A DNA stretch of 64,000 bases from Bacteroidales bacterium UBA5371 (GCA_002407855.1 DHPF01000006.1:248001-312000); one strand, 5' to 3'; shown: positions 19,090-27,400, counted from the first letter of the stretch. Numbers and translations: made by a program. Notes: a model not told the origin generated them from the letters alone.

Positions 19090-19112
19090 ACCAAAGTAAA
19101 AGCAAAGACAAT

Positions 19113-20075
19113 ATGGAAAAGTGGAAATTCCAAAGAATTATAGTAGCAATATCAGCTTTACTATTAATAAGTAAATTCATTGCATACTTTATCACCAATT
19201 CAGCAGGAGTCTATTCCGATGCAATGGAAAGTATTGTGAATGTTGTTGCAGGAGTAATAAGCCTTCTATCGCTTCGTTGGGCAGCCCAGCCTGCCGATGA
19301 GAAACACCCTTATGGACATGGTAAAATGGAGTTAATATCAGCCTCCATTGAAGGAATACTAATAATGCTTGCAGGAGGACTAATAGTTTATGAAGGAATA
19401 AAAAGGATATTTCTTCCTCCAAAAGAATTACCAGAGCTTGAAATAGGTATAATAATAGTTGCATTTGCAGGAATAGCAAATTTTCTTTTAGGTTATTGGA
19501 GCATAAGAAAGGGTAAGAAAACATCATCAATGGCACTAATAGCCTCAGGAAAGCATTTACAATCAGACACCTATTCAAGTATAGGATTAATCTTTGGCTT
19601 AGTGCTAATAAAAGTAACAGGCATAATAATATTGGATAGTGTATTAGCTTTGGTTTATGGTTCAATCATCATAGTAACAGGAGTGAGAATATTAAAAAAG
19701 ACCATTGCCAACCTCTTAGACGAAAACGATAAAGAAGAACTCAAAGCGATAGCAGAAATAATCAATAAACATAAAGCAGAGGATTGGATAGATATTCACA
19801 ATTTAAAAGTTGTGAGTTATGGTAGCTCATTACATATAGATTGCGATTTAACCTTGCCTTTCTACTATACCATAAAAGAAGGACACGATGCAACCGACAA
19901 GCTAAAACAAGCCCTTAAAGAACATTCCAACGATTTATACTTTTCGGTACATTCAGACTCATGTGATGAGAAATATTGTTTTCAATGCACAATGCAAACA
20001 TGCCAAAAAAGAAATGAACCATGTACTAAACCATTCGTATTTAGCGTTGAAAACTTAACAATGCCTGAAAATTGA
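19113..20075 (+). CDS. cation diffusion facilitator family metal transporter
   Basis: A 320-residue inner-membrane metal exporter. Six membrane spans fill about residues 8-200. The family motifs are clear: NSAGVYSDAMESIVN (metal site in helix 2), the HPYGHGK loop and SGKHLQSDTYSS with HxxxD in helix 5. The C-terminal cytosolic domain (DIHNLKVVSYGSSLHIDCDL) ends in an unusual Cys-rich tail: SCDEKYCFQCTMQTCQ...EPC, seven Cys in about 30 residues, possibly a metal-sensing or chaperone docking site. The likely substrate is Zn, Fe or Mn by proton antiport; specificity cannot be read here. The next gene starts five bases after the stop. Confidence 0.9.
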   Translation: MEKWKFQRIIVAISALLLISKFIAYFITNSAGVYSDAMESIVNVVAGVISLLSLRWAAQPADEKHPYGHGKMELISASIEGILIMLAGGLIVYEGIKRIFLPPKELPELEIGIIIVAFAGIANFLLGYWSIRKGKKTSSMALIASGKHLQSDTYSSIGLIFGLVLIKVTGIIILDSVLALVYGSIIIVTGVRILKKTIANLLDENDKEELKAIAEIINKHKAEDWIDIHNLKVVSYGSSLHIDCDLTLPFYYTIKEGHDATDKLKQALKEHSNDLYFSVHSDSCDEKYCFQCTMQTCQKRNEPCTKPFVFSVENLTMPEN

Positions 20076-20080
20076 TAAAT

Positions 20081-20572
20081 ATGAAAAGAATTGGCTTAGT
20101 TACATTTTTTTGTTTTCTCTTTTGCTTTGAAATTCTTAACGCTCAAACTAAGATACATCAAGGAAATGGAACGTTTGCTTCCAATAAAGTACTATACACA
20201 ATTGACGGAAACAAAATCCGTCAAGGTAATGGAACATTTGCCTCCAATAAAGTGCTTTATAATTTTGATGGAGTGAAATTGCGTCAGGGAGACGGAAATT
20301 TTGCCTCCAATAAAGTTGTTCTGACCATAGATGGGAACAAAATTAGGCAAGGAGATGGGACCTTTTCTTCCAATAAAGTAATTTTCACAATTGACGGAAA
20401 CAAAATCCGTCAAGGTAATGGGACCTTTTCTTCCAATAAAGTACTATACACAATTGACGGAAACAAAATACGTCAAGGCGATGGAACATTCAATTCCAAT
20501 AAAGTCCTCTACACAATTAATGGGAGCCTTTCCATAGTGAAGATTGCTTGCCTACTTTATGTTTTGCTTTAA
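20081..20572 (+). CDS. secreted protein of six 21-residue repeats
   Basis: A protein of about 163 residues that I do not recognise. A signal peptide (MKRIGLVTFFCFLFCFEILNAQ) is followed by six tandem 21-residue units of the form RQGNGTFxSNKVLYTIDGNK plus one residue, each 63 bp at DNA level, and a hydrophobic tail LSIVKIACLLYVLL. The regular G-N-G-T-F...Y-T-I-D-G pattern suggests short beta-hairpins stacked in a solenoid. The ATG at 20081 is preferred over an in-frame TTG at 20072 because it gives a clean signal peptide. It lies five bases after the CDF exporter and may be co-expressed. The near identity of repeats 1, 2 and 5 at DNA level indicates recent expansion. Confidence 0.7.
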   Translation: MKRIGLVTFFCFLFCFEILNAQTKIHQGNGTFASNKVLYTIDGNKIRQGNGTFASNKVLYNFDGVKLRQGDGNFASNKVVLTIDGNKIRQGDGTFSSNKVIFTIDGNKIRQGNGTFSSNKVLYTIDGNKIRQGDGTFNSNKVLYTINGSLSIVKIACLLYVLL

Positions 20573-20615
20573 AAACCCCCTATTTAGATAAAGAAAGTCA
20601 GGATTGATGGTTTAT

Positions 20616-20877
20616 GGTTTAGGAGTTTGATTGTTTAGTTGTTGAGTTGTTGAGTTGTTTAGGAGTTTAGTTGTTTGGGGTTGATTATCTTTAAACTATT
20701 TAAACTATTTAAACTCATTAAACTCATTAAACTCTTTAAACTCCATAAACTCTTTAAACTCTTTATTTCCCTAAAAAATAAACCCCAACTTTAAAAATTT
20801 TTCTCTGAGATAATTTATTTTTTCTCTGAGATAATTTTATTTATATAGGGACTTTTTTAGTGGTTGGGGGTTTGGGT
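20616..20877 (+). repeat. dispersed ~250-bp repeat element, left copy
   Basis: A noncoding block built of GTTGAGTTGTTGAG-like runs, TTTAAACTC/ATTAAACTC runs, two copies of TTTCTCTGAGATAATTT and a TATATAGGGACTTTTTTAG end. Its reverse complement recurs at 41123-41362 with nearly the same order and sequence. It fills most of the gap 20573-20961; the remainder holds the terminator at 20900. Confidence 0.85.
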
Positions 20878-20899
20878 TAGGATTGCTTATTAATAAAAT

Positions 20900-20933
20900 A
20901 AGCACCTCCCAAATGAATTAGAAGGTGCTTTTT
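20900..20933 (-). terminator. bidirectional Rho-independent terminator
   Basis: AAGCACCT and AGGTGCTT form the stem. On the minus strand it is followed by ATTTTATT and on the plus strand by TTTT, so it can serve both the ornithine aminotransferase gene and transcription from the left. Confidence 0.75.
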
Positions 20934-20961
20934 AAAGTGCTTATGTGTTTGATTTATTATC

Positions 20962-22182
20962 TTATTCGAAAGAAAGAATTGCTTCCTTAATTAGTTCAAT
21001 TGCTTTTCTTAAATCTTCTTCTGAAATTACAATTGGTGGAGCAAAACGAATGATATGTCCGTGAGTTGGTTTTGCCAAAACTCCCAAATCTCTCATCTTT
21101 AAGCAAACATCCCAAGCTTCTTTTCCGTTTTTAGGGCGAATAACAATTGCATTAAGTAAACCTTTACCTCTTACAAGTTCAATCATATCACTCTTAACCT
21201 TAGCCATTTCATCACGGAAAATCTTTCCTAAGTATTCCGCTCTTTCGGCAAGTTTCTCTTCTTTCACAACTTCCAAAGCTGCCATAGCAACCTTTCCTGC
21301 CAAACAGAAACCTCCAAATGTTGAACCATGTTCGCCTGGTCCGATGGTAAGCATAACTTCATCATCAGCCAAAACTGCTGAAACTGGTATAACTCCTCCT
21401 GAAAGGGCTTTTCCTAAAATCAAAACATCTGGACGAACGCCTTCGTGTTCACAAGCCAAAAGTTTTCCTGTTCTTGCAATACCTGTCTGTACTTCGTCGG
21501 CTATGAAAAGTACGTTATGTTTTTTGCAAAGGTCGTAACAAGTCTTTAAGTATCCATCATCTGGAACATAAACACCAGCCTCACCTTGAATAGGCTCAAC
21601 CAAGAATCCTGCAATATCTTTTCCGTGTTTTTCCAACACTGCTTCTAATGCCTTTGAATCGTTGTAAGGTATTTTTATGAAACCAGGTGTAAACGGACCG
21701 AATTGTCCATAAGAATCTGGGTCTGTGGACATAGACACAATGGATATTGTTCTTCCATGGAAGTTTCCTTCACAACATACAATAATAGCCTTGTCTTCTT
21801 CAATACCTTTCACTCTATAACCCCAACGGCGTGCAAGTTTCATAGCTGTTTCGTCAGCTTCTGCACCTGTGTTCATTGGCAATACTTTATCGTATTTAAA
21901 GTAGTCTGTAATGTATTTTTCATAAGGACCAAGACAATCATTATAGAATGCTCTTGATGTAAGGGTTAGGGTTTGAGCTTGGTCGCATAGAGCTTTCACA
22001 ATTTTAGGATGGCAATGTCCTTGATTAACTGCTGAGTAAGCTGAAAGGAAATCAAAGTATTTCTTTCCTTCAACGTCCCATACAAATGCACCTTCACCTT
22101 TTGATAATACCACAGGAAGTGGATGATAGTTGTGAGCTCCATATTGGTGCTCCATTTCGATAAATTCTTGAGATTTTGTCAT
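20962..22182 (-). CDS. rocD: ornithine aminotransferase
   Basis: A PLP enzyme of about 406 residues that converts ornithine and 2-oxoglutarate to glutamate semialdehyde and glutamate. Class III aminotransferase features are present: VWDVEGKKYFDFLSAYSAVNQGHCHPKI, PMNTGAEADETAMKLARRWGY, EPIQGEAGVYVPDDGYL, FIADEVQTGIARTGK and the PLP-lysine segment LILGKALSGG. Together these favour ornithine over acetylornithine as substrate. The start is placed at 22182 (MTKSQEFIEMEHQYG), as in relatives; the 19 residues further upstream look like untranslated AT-rich DNA and would overlap the neighbouring gene. Confidence 0.92.
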   Translation of the reverse strand: MTKSQEFIEMEHQYGAHNYHPLPVVLSKGEGAFVWDVEGKKYFDFLSAYSAVNQGHCHPKIVKALCDQAQTLTLTSRAFYNDCLGPYEKYITDYFKYDKVLPMNTGAEADETAMKLARRWGYRVKGIEEDKAIIVCCEGNFHGRTISIVSMSTDPDSYGQFGPFTPGFIKIPYNDSKALEAVLEKHGKDIAGFLVEPIQGEAGVYVPDDGYLKTCYDLCKKHNVLFIADEVQTGIARTGKLLACEHEGVRPDVLILGKALSGGVIPVSAVLADDEVMLTIGPGEHGSTFGGFCLAGKVAMAALEVVKEEKLAERAEYLGKIFRDEMAKVKSDMIELVRGKGLLNAIVIRPKNGKEAWDVCLKMRDLGVLAKPTHGHIIRFAPPIVISEEDLRKAIELIKEAILSFE

Positions 22183-22220
22183 AAATAATAATTTTAAATA
22201 ATTAATTTGCAAATATAAAT

Positions 22221-24218
22221 TTATTTGTTTGAAATACAAAATTCTTCTTTGGTTATCCTTTTTCCAATTTCTCTAAATGATTTAATAAATATATTAAGAT
22301 CTGTTTGCCACTTGTAGTTTCGTGCATAAAGCAGATTTAAACGATTAAGCGTATTTGTATCAATATCTTCTTTTTCCAAAGAGTCAAAAGTGGTGAGTAT
22401 GCCTTGTTTTATCTTAGGAAGTGAAGAGTTGGTCTTTAAGTTATAGTTGGAATAACCAATCCAAGTTCTTTTGCCAAAAAATACTGAAAAAGTATTATTC
22501 CATAAGCCAATAGGTCTTTTCAAACTAAAACAAAGAATAGGAGAGAAGATAAGTACAAGCATAGCAAGAATTATATCTAAAAGGCGTTTCTTTCGTTTGT
22601 TGTCTTCACTTGAAATAGAATTAACCGAAATAACATAAAGGTCGGTAGGGGTATTAATGGTGTTGCTTCCAATAATAAAATCAGTTTCCTTAGGAGCAAT
22701 AATAAAGTGTAGGTTATAGGTTTGAAGCTCTGCCATAGTGCTAATAATATTTTGTTGTGAAAGAGATTTGGCACAAAATATTACTTCATTAATCTTATAT
22801 ATCTTAATAATTTCTTTTATCTGAGAGAGCTTTCCAACAAAATGAGGATTTAAGGTTTCTTGATTGTCTTCTTTCACTAAGCCAATAAACTCTGCTTGAA
22901 CATCAGTAGTTCTTAAAAGGTCAGCTACCCTTACGGCTTCATTTTCGTCGCCAATAATAACATATCGTTTTGTTTTCTCATCTTTCAATAGCCACGAGCC
23001 AGTTGAGATATATCTGTAAATAAGCCTTATTGCAATAATCACTATAAGCGACACAACTGCTCCCAAAAGTACTAAGGCTCTGGAATATCGCAAATGCTCT
23101 GGTAATAGGGAATAAAACACTAAAATAGTAATCATTCCAAAGAATACCCCCAAGATTATTTTAGCTATGCGTATTGGTTTGGTGTAGCCTCCTGAGAGAT
23201 AAATAGAGAAAAGCCAAGTCAGTATATAAACAGGCACCACAATATAGATATACTCACAAGGGTAGTAGTTGGCATCCTTCCAAACATTAACGCTCCACCA
23301 CGAAACTAAAAGATAGTATGCCAAATACACCAAGATAAAGTCTAAAAGAGGTAAGAATAAGTTCCTGAAAATTCTGGTACAAAAAGAAAGGCTGGCTCTA
23401 ACCCAAATAGCAAACTTGATTAAGATTGAAAAAAGCTTGGTTTGTTTTGTACTTAAATGCTTTTGAGCAAAGATTACCATTGCGTTATAGAAAGTATAGA
23501 CATAGTTCAAAGAGGCTTTCTTAGTGCTTTCGCCCTTATAGTGAATAATTCGTGTATTAGGAAAATAGTAATTCTTATAACCACCCTTAGTTATTCTATA
23601 AGATAAATCAATATCCTCTCCATACATAAAATAATCCTCATCCAAAAGCCCTACCTTGTCCAAACACTCCTTTCTCATCATCATAAAAGCTCCCGCAAGA
23701 ATATCTACTTGATTAATCTCTTCTTCTGGCAAATGCCCCATGTAATAATATGCGTATCTCTTTGAATGAGGAAAAAGACTTGTCAAGCCACTCATCTTAC
23801 AAAACGAAGTCCACAAAGAAGGAAACCCACGTTTACTTTCTTTCAAGAACTTACCCTGCCCATCAATCATCTTAACGCCCAAAGCCCCACAATCAGAATT
23901 AGAATCCATAAAAGAAATACATTTACTAAAAGTGTCTTCCTCAACCACAGTATCGGGATTAAGAATAAGAACATATTCGCCCTTTGAAATTCTTATTGCT
24001 TGATTATTTGCCTTCGAAAACCCAACATTATCCTTGTTAGCAATAATAATAACCTCTGGAAACTTTTCATTAAGCATTGCAATGGAATTATCCACAGAAT
24101 TATTGTCCACAACAAATATTTCTGCTTCAATATCCTTACAGGCATTCCTTACAGAATACAAACAATGCTCCAAGAAGTAGGCTACATTATAATTAACAAT
24201 GACAATAGAAAGTTTCAT
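22221..24218 (-). CDS. GT2 glycosyltransferase fused to a sugar-transferase-like membrane region
   Basis: A 665-residue protein. Residues 1-235 are a family 2 glycosyltransferase (MKLSIVIVNYNVAYFLEHCL, VVDNNSVDNS, GEYVLILNPDTVV, DEDYFMYGEDIDLSYR) of rhamnosyl-transferase type. Residues about 270-400 hold five or so membrane spans, then comes a nucleotide-binding-like domain (YVIIGDENEAVRVADLLRT...EVIFCAKSLSQQ), as in the N-terminal half of WcaJ/WbaP-type initiating transferases. The catalytic end of such enzymes is not evident; the last 100 residues are short and divergent. It probably acts in surface polysaccharide or LPS assembly. A TATCTTTG promoter lies at 24245. Confidence 0.8.
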   Translation of the reverse strand: MKLSIVIVNYNVAYFLEHCLYSVRNACKDIEAEIFVVDNNSVDNSIAMLNEKFPEVIIIANKDNVGFSKANNQAIRISKGEYVLILNPDTVVEEDTFSKCISFMDSNSDCGALGVKMIDGQGKFLKESKRGFPSLWTSFCKMSGLTSLFPHSKRYAYYYMGHLPEEEINQVDILAGAFMMMRKECLDKVGLLDEDYFMYGEDIDLSYRITKGGYKNYYFPNTRIIHYKGESTKKASLNYVYTFYNAMVIFAQKHLSTKQTKLFSILIKFAIWVRASLSFCTRIFRNLFLPLLDFILVYLAYYLLVSWWSVNVWKDANYYPCEYIYIVVPVYILTWLFSIYLSGGYTKPIRIAKIILGVFFGMITILVFYSLLPEHLRYSRALVLLGAVVSLIVIIAIRLIYRYISTGSWLLKDEKTKRYVIIGDENEAVRVADLLRTTDVQAEFIGLVKEDNQETLNPHFVGKLSQIKEIIKIYKINEVIFCAKSLSQQNIISTMAELQTYNLHFIIAPKETDFIIGSNTINTPTDLYVISVNSISSEDNKRKKRLLDIILAMLVLIFSPILCFSLKRPIGLWNNTFSVFFGKRTWIGYSNYNLKTNSSLPKIKQGILTTFDSLEKEDIDTNTLNRLNLLYARNYKWQTDLNIFIKSFREIGKRITKEEFCISNK

Positions 24219-24244
24219 TCCTTTAAAAAAGTAAATTAGTTTTG

Positions 24245-24252
24245 CAAAGATA
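24245..24252 (-). promoter_or_regulatory. -7 element TATCTTTG for the glycosyltransferase gene
   Basis: CAAAGATA on the plus strand reads TATCTTTG on the minus strand, 27 bases before the ATG at 24218. Confidence 0.6.
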
Positions 24253-24286
24253 TAATTAAAAATGCAGTAGAGAAATTTTTATTCAC

Positions 24287-24294
24287 TACTTTTG
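24287..24294 (+). promoter_or_regulatory. -7 element TACTTTTG for the outer-membrane protein gene
   Basis: TACTTTTG ends only six bases before the ATG at 24300, so transcription would start at about the A of ATG. The promoter is divergent from the one at 24245. Confidence 0.55.
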
Positions 24295-24299
24295 CAATT

Positions 24300-25514
24300 A
24301 TGATTATTTGTAAGAGATGTCTTTTTATTATAATTTGCTTTCTTTCTCTGAGTGTTTTGGGGCAGAATAATTCAATCTGGAACTCAAATCCACAGATTGA
24401 TACCTCTGAGGTAGGAAAGCTATTTTTGAATATTGATAATTTGAATTTCTTCAAAGATAATGAGTTTTCTGCCGAAAAGGTTAGCGGCTACACTTTGCCT
24501 GGGTTTTGTCTTAGCACTTCATTATCTATGGCAATATACGATAATCTACTATTGGAAGCAGGCGTATATGCACTGAATTATTGGGGAACAAACAAATATC
24601 CAATGTATTCTTATTTAGATATATCGCCTTGGAAAGCAGAGAAATACCAATACTTCTTTCATTTTCTTCCAATTTTCAAAGCTCAGGTATCCTTAAAGAA
24701 TAACCTCCACCTTATTTTTGGAACTCTCTACCAAAACAATAATCATAACCTTATAACTCCATTATTCAACCCAGAATTTAATCTTAGCTCAGACCCAGAA
24801 ACAGGAGTGCAACTCCTTTTTAACTCTAAGCATTTTGAAGCAGACTTATGGTTGAATTGGCAAAGTTTTATTTTTCGTTATGACACACATCAAGAAGTGT
24901 TTTCCATTGGGCTATCCACTAAAACAAAAATACTAAAACCTCAAAATAAGTTTGAGCTATATATCCCCTTACAAATAATAGCACAGCACAGAGGAGGAGA
25001 GATGGATACTATATTTAAGGACAACCTCCAAACGTGGACAAATTACGCCTTGGGTTTTGGAATTAGATACAATAAGATTAATAGGTTTATAAATTATATT
25101 GGATTTGAATTTTATTATGCTGGCTTTATTCAGAATGTAGGCACTATGCTACCATTTCAAGAAGGATATGGGTTTTATCCAAAACTTAATTTAGGGATAA
25201 AAGATTTTGATTTCACTCTTTCGTATTGGGATAGCGAGGATTTTGTTTCCATTTTAGGCTCACCACATTTTTGGAATATATCTACCAATACGGAAGGCTT
25301 GGTTTTTGATAGAATGAAAATGATACATTCTAAATTAGAATACAATTACAAAAGCTTTGATAGATTTGTATTAGGATTGATGGGAGAGGCTTACTACTAT
25401 TTTCCCTTCACAGGAGATAGACCAGGGTATATTAAAGTAATAAGAGGCGATGCAATAAGTTTTTCGTTTGGAATCTTTCTGAAAATAAATCCTAAGTTCA
25501 GACTATTGAACTAA
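24300..25514 (+). CDS. predicted outer-membrane beta-barrel protein
   Basis: A 404-residue protein, no named family recognised. A signal peptide covers about residues 1-22 (FIIICFLSLSVLGQ). The mature protein is rich in alternating aromatic and polar residues with turn motifs (LLEAGVYALNYWGTNKY, DLWLNWQSFIFRYD, FTLSYWDSEDF, ISFSFGIFLKINPKFRLL) and ends in a short strand, as in outer-membrane barrels. No nearby partner points to a substrate. The promoter is so close that the message may be leaderless. Confidence 0.65.
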   Translation: MIICKRCLFIIICFLSLSVLGQNNSIWNSNPQIDTSEVGKLFLNIDNLNFFKDNEFSAEKVSGYTLPGFCLSTSLSMAIYDNLLLEAGVYALNYWGTNKYPMYSYLDISPWKAEKYQYFFHFLPIFKAQVSLKNNLHLIFGTLYQNNNHNLITPLFNPEFNLSSDPETGVQLLFNSKHFEADLWLNWQSFIFRYDTHQEVFSIGLSTKTKILKPQNKFELYIPLQIIAQHRGGEMDTIFKDNLQTWTNYALGFGIRYNKINRFINYIGFEFYYAGFIQNVGTMLPFQEGYGFYPKLNLGIKDFDFTLSYWDSEDFVSILGSPHFWNISTNTEGLVFDRMKMIHSKLEYNYKSFDRFVLGLMGEAYYYFPFTGDRPGYIKVIRGDAISFSFGIFLKINPKFRLLN

Positions 25515-25534
25515 TAGAAAATTAAATTTTCTTC

Positions 25535-26035
25535 CTACTCTTGCTTAGAAACACATCCCTTGTGAGAGTGGTTACAACTCGGCTTACAAACAAATAAACC
25601 CTTAAAAAGCTTATTCATAGGCTCAATCTGAGAAGGCTTTAAGATAGCTTTCAAGTCTAAATATTGCTCAATATGTTGATTAAGTAGTTCTTTTTGAAAA
25701 GAAGTAATCCTATTTTGAAAATCTTCAATAATTTGAGGGTTATTTTCACTTGAAGCCAAGTAATCCATAAGCTTTTCTTGATTAACATGCAAGCTATCAA
25801 TAGCCCTTAAAGCAATGGTCTGATGTCTCTTTTTTATTTCAGCATACTTTGCTGCCTGCTCCTTATCCAACGAAAGAGTTTCAGTAACAAAGCAATTGCA
25901 ATTTACATCCTTTCCGCTATGCACTTTCTTCTCAGAGGAGCAAGAACAATCGTTATGATTTACCAATAAGAATATATTCAACCCTATCAATAAAACAATC
26001 ACAATACCTAAGACTATAAAATATGTTTTCTTCAT
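25535..26035 (-). CDS. CnrX/CpxP-like periplasmic metal-sensor protein
   Basis: A 166-residue membrane-anchored periplasmic protein. One span (about residues 4-25) is followed by a Cys/His-rich stretch (NHNDCSCSS, VNCNCFV), then a helical hairpin with two LTxxQ-like sites (LSLDKEQAAKYAEIKKRHQ and LKPSQIEPMNKLF), and a second Cys/His cluster at the end (CKPSCNHSHKGC). This is the heavy-metal-resistance/CpxP fold with possible ligands at both ends. Third gene of sigma, anti-sigma, sensor, three bases after the anti-sigma gene. The role as metal sensor is inferred from the arrangement, which parallels CnrX. Confidence 0.7.
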   Translation of the reverse strand: MKKTYFIVLGIVIVLLIGLNIFLLVNHNDCSCSSEKKVHSGKDVNCNCFVTETLSLDKEQAAKYAEIKKRHQTIALRAIDSLHVNQEKLMDYLASSENNPQIIEDFQNRITSFQKELLNQHIEQYLDLKAILKPSQIEPMNKLFKGLFVCKPSCNHSHKGCVSKQE

Positions 26036-26038
26036 AAT

Positions 26039-26356
26039 TTATTCCTCTGTTATTAATTCAATAGGGTAAAGACTTGAAAGAGCCTCAAAATGTCCTTCGG
26101 CAAAGAATTGATTATACGACTCAGTATTTGGGTTTGATTGAGAAATAGGATTAACTTCCGATTCAGGCTTTTGTTTAAAGATTAAATAAGTATTAAATCC
26201 CATAAGCAACACCAACCCCATAACACAATATTTTATTGCATTAACACTCCATAAAGGGATGATATTATTTTCCTTTTGGAGAATTCTATTTTGAATTTTT
26301 TGAAATAAATAAGGATTAACCTCTTGTAACTTATCCTTATGAAGTAATGTTTCCAT
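26039..26356 (-). CDS. small single-span anti-sigma factor candidate
   Basis: A 105-residue protein with a cytosolic N-terminal segment (NPYLFQKIQNRILQKENN), one membrane helix (YCVMGLVLLMGFNTYLIF, about residues 47-64) and a short periplasmic tail. It overlaps the end of the sigma-factor gene by 20 bases and precedes the metal-sensor-like gene, the position of CnrY/ZraP-type regulators. No zinc-finger anti-sigma motif is visible; assignment rests on position and topology. Confidence 0.6.
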   Translation of the reverse strand: METLLHKDKLQEVNPYLFQKIQNRILQKENNIIPLWSVNAIKYCVMGLVLLMGFNTYLIFKQKPESEVNPISQSNPNTESYNQFFAEGHFEALSSLYPIELITEE

Positions 26357-26891
26357 AAATATTATCTGTTTTACTTTTTATTGTTTTTTTTGCCCTATGA
26401 ACCAATACCTCCACAGCAGCGAGCGAACAATTCATAATTTCAGCAATTTCTTTTTGAGGCAACTCATCATAGACAAATAAAATTAACGCTTGTTTCTGTT
26501 TAGACGGCAATTTATCAACAACCTTTCTTACGAGGTTAATTTTTTCTTTCTCTTCCATACTCCAATCCGCTCTCTCATCAGCAAGAAGTTTATGTTGATT
26601 ATCGTCAGTGCTAACAAAAAAACGTTTAAACCTTTCTTTCCTCAAATAATTAATAGTCTTATTGACCGCAATCCTGTAAAGCCAAGTAGAGAGCTTTGAC
26701 TTGCCTTGAAACTTATGAGCAGAGGTATAAATTTGAACAAAAATATCCTGCACCAAATCCTCAGCCACCTCCTTATCGTGAACCATACCATAACACAAGT
26801 TCATAACCTTTAACTTATGTAGATTAAAGAAATCTTCAAAAACTTTTTGGTTTCCCTTCGAAATCTCTTGTGCAATTTGAATATCGTCCAT
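26337..26891 (-). CDS. ECF RNA polymerase sigma factor
   Basis: A 184-residue sigma-70-family factor. Region 2 is clear (NLCYGMVHDKEVAEDLVQDIFVQI, FQGKSKLSTWLYRIAVNKTINYLRKE) and region 4 has LPSKQKQALILFVYDELPQKEIAEIM followed by AAVEVLVHRAKKTI. It directs RNA polymerase to its own target promoters when released by the anti-sigma factor encoded next. The overlap of 20 bases suggests translational coupling. The adjacent Cys-rich exported protein gene upstream is a plausible target. Confidence 0.88.
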   Translation of the reverse strand: MDDIQIAQEISKGNQKVFEDFFNLHKLKVMNLCYGMVHDKEVAEDLVQDIFVQIYTSAHKFQGKSKLSTWLYRIAVNKTINYLRKERFKRFFVSTDDNQHKLLADERADWSMEEKEKINLVRKVVDKLPSKQKQALILFVYDELPQKEIAEIMNCSLAAVEVLVHRAKKTIKSKTDNIYGNITS

Positions 26892-26904
26892 AGAAATAAA
26901 GATA

Positions 26905-26937
26905 AAGCAGGATTTGAAGTATCATACCCTGCTTTAT
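26905..26937 (-). terminator. Rho-independent terminator after the Cys-rich protein gene
   Basis: AAAGCAGG and CCTGCTTTA pair around a 15-base loop; on the minus strand a T-rich stretch follows (ATCTTTATTT). It separates the Cys-rich gene from the sigma-factor gene, allowing limited read-through. Confidence 0.7.
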
Positions 26938-26960
26938 TCTAAATGATGCTTAAAGAAAAA

Positions 26961-27290
26961 CTATTTTTTAGCCTGTGCCTTTGCTTTATCTTTGCAGCAT
27001 TCGTGTTTTGCACCAGCCTTAGCAGTAGAAGAGCAGTCAGACTTCTTACCATCCTTACAGCAAGCAGTTTTCTTACCATCTTTACTTGCACACTCGTGTT
27101 TAGCATCTCTACTTGCACAATCGTGCTTTGCAACTTTCTTTCCGTCCTTATCGCAGCAAGCCTTATCAGCTTTCTTTCCATCCTTAGAAGCACATTCTTT
27201 CTTAACTTCTTTCTTAACAGGCTCTTGAGCATAAGCCGTAGCAGTTGCCATAAGAGCAAAAGCAAACATCAATAAAATTACTTTTTTCAT
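26961..27290 (-). CDS. exported Cys/Lys-rich repeat protein, probable metal binder
   Basis: A 109-residue protein with a signal peptide (MKKVILLMFAFALMATATAYA) and a mature part made of loosely repeated ECASKDGKK, ACCxKDGKK and HDCASRD units. It has ten Cys, several His next to Cys and about 24 Lys. The pattern suggests binding of a soft metal (Cu, Zn, Cd) or of an anionic partner in the periplasm. It lies directly upstream of the sigma/anti-sigma/sensor operon on the same strand. Long frames in the two other phases reflect codon bias and are not genes. Function inferred only. Confidence 0.65.
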   Translation of the reverse strand: MKKVILLMFAFALMATATAYAQEPVKKEVKKECASKDGKKADKACCDKDGKKVAKHDCASRDAKHECASKDGKKTACCKDGKKSDCSSTAKAGAKHECCKDKAKAQAKK

Positions 27291-27392
27291 TTTTTTCTTT
27301 TTTTTTGATTAATTATTAACTTAGTCTTTATCTAAGACAGACTTTTTTTATAAACCTTACATTTTATTTCTAAAAAATCTACTTATGAACTG

Positions 27393-27400
27393 CAAAAATA
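27393..27400 (-). promoter_or_regulatory. -7 element TATTTTTG
   Basis: CAAAAATA on the plus strand reads TATTTTTG on the minus strand, about 100 bases upstream of the Cys-rich protein gene. The rest of the gap 27291-27675 is very AT-rich and shows no gene. Confidence 0.4.

Noticed and set aside
20072..20080. Upstream TTG start for the 21-residue-repeat protein
   Set aside because: TTG starts are rare here; the ATG at 20081 gives a proper signal peptide.
22183..22239. N-terminal extension of ornithine aminotransferase
   Set aside because: It overlaps the preceding gene and has no family similarity; the start at 22182 fits relatives.
26943..27275. Long frames in three other phases over the Cys/Lys-rich gene
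   Set aside because: The phase coding the signal peptide and Cys repeats has coding logic; the others are by-products of lysine/cysteine codon repeats.
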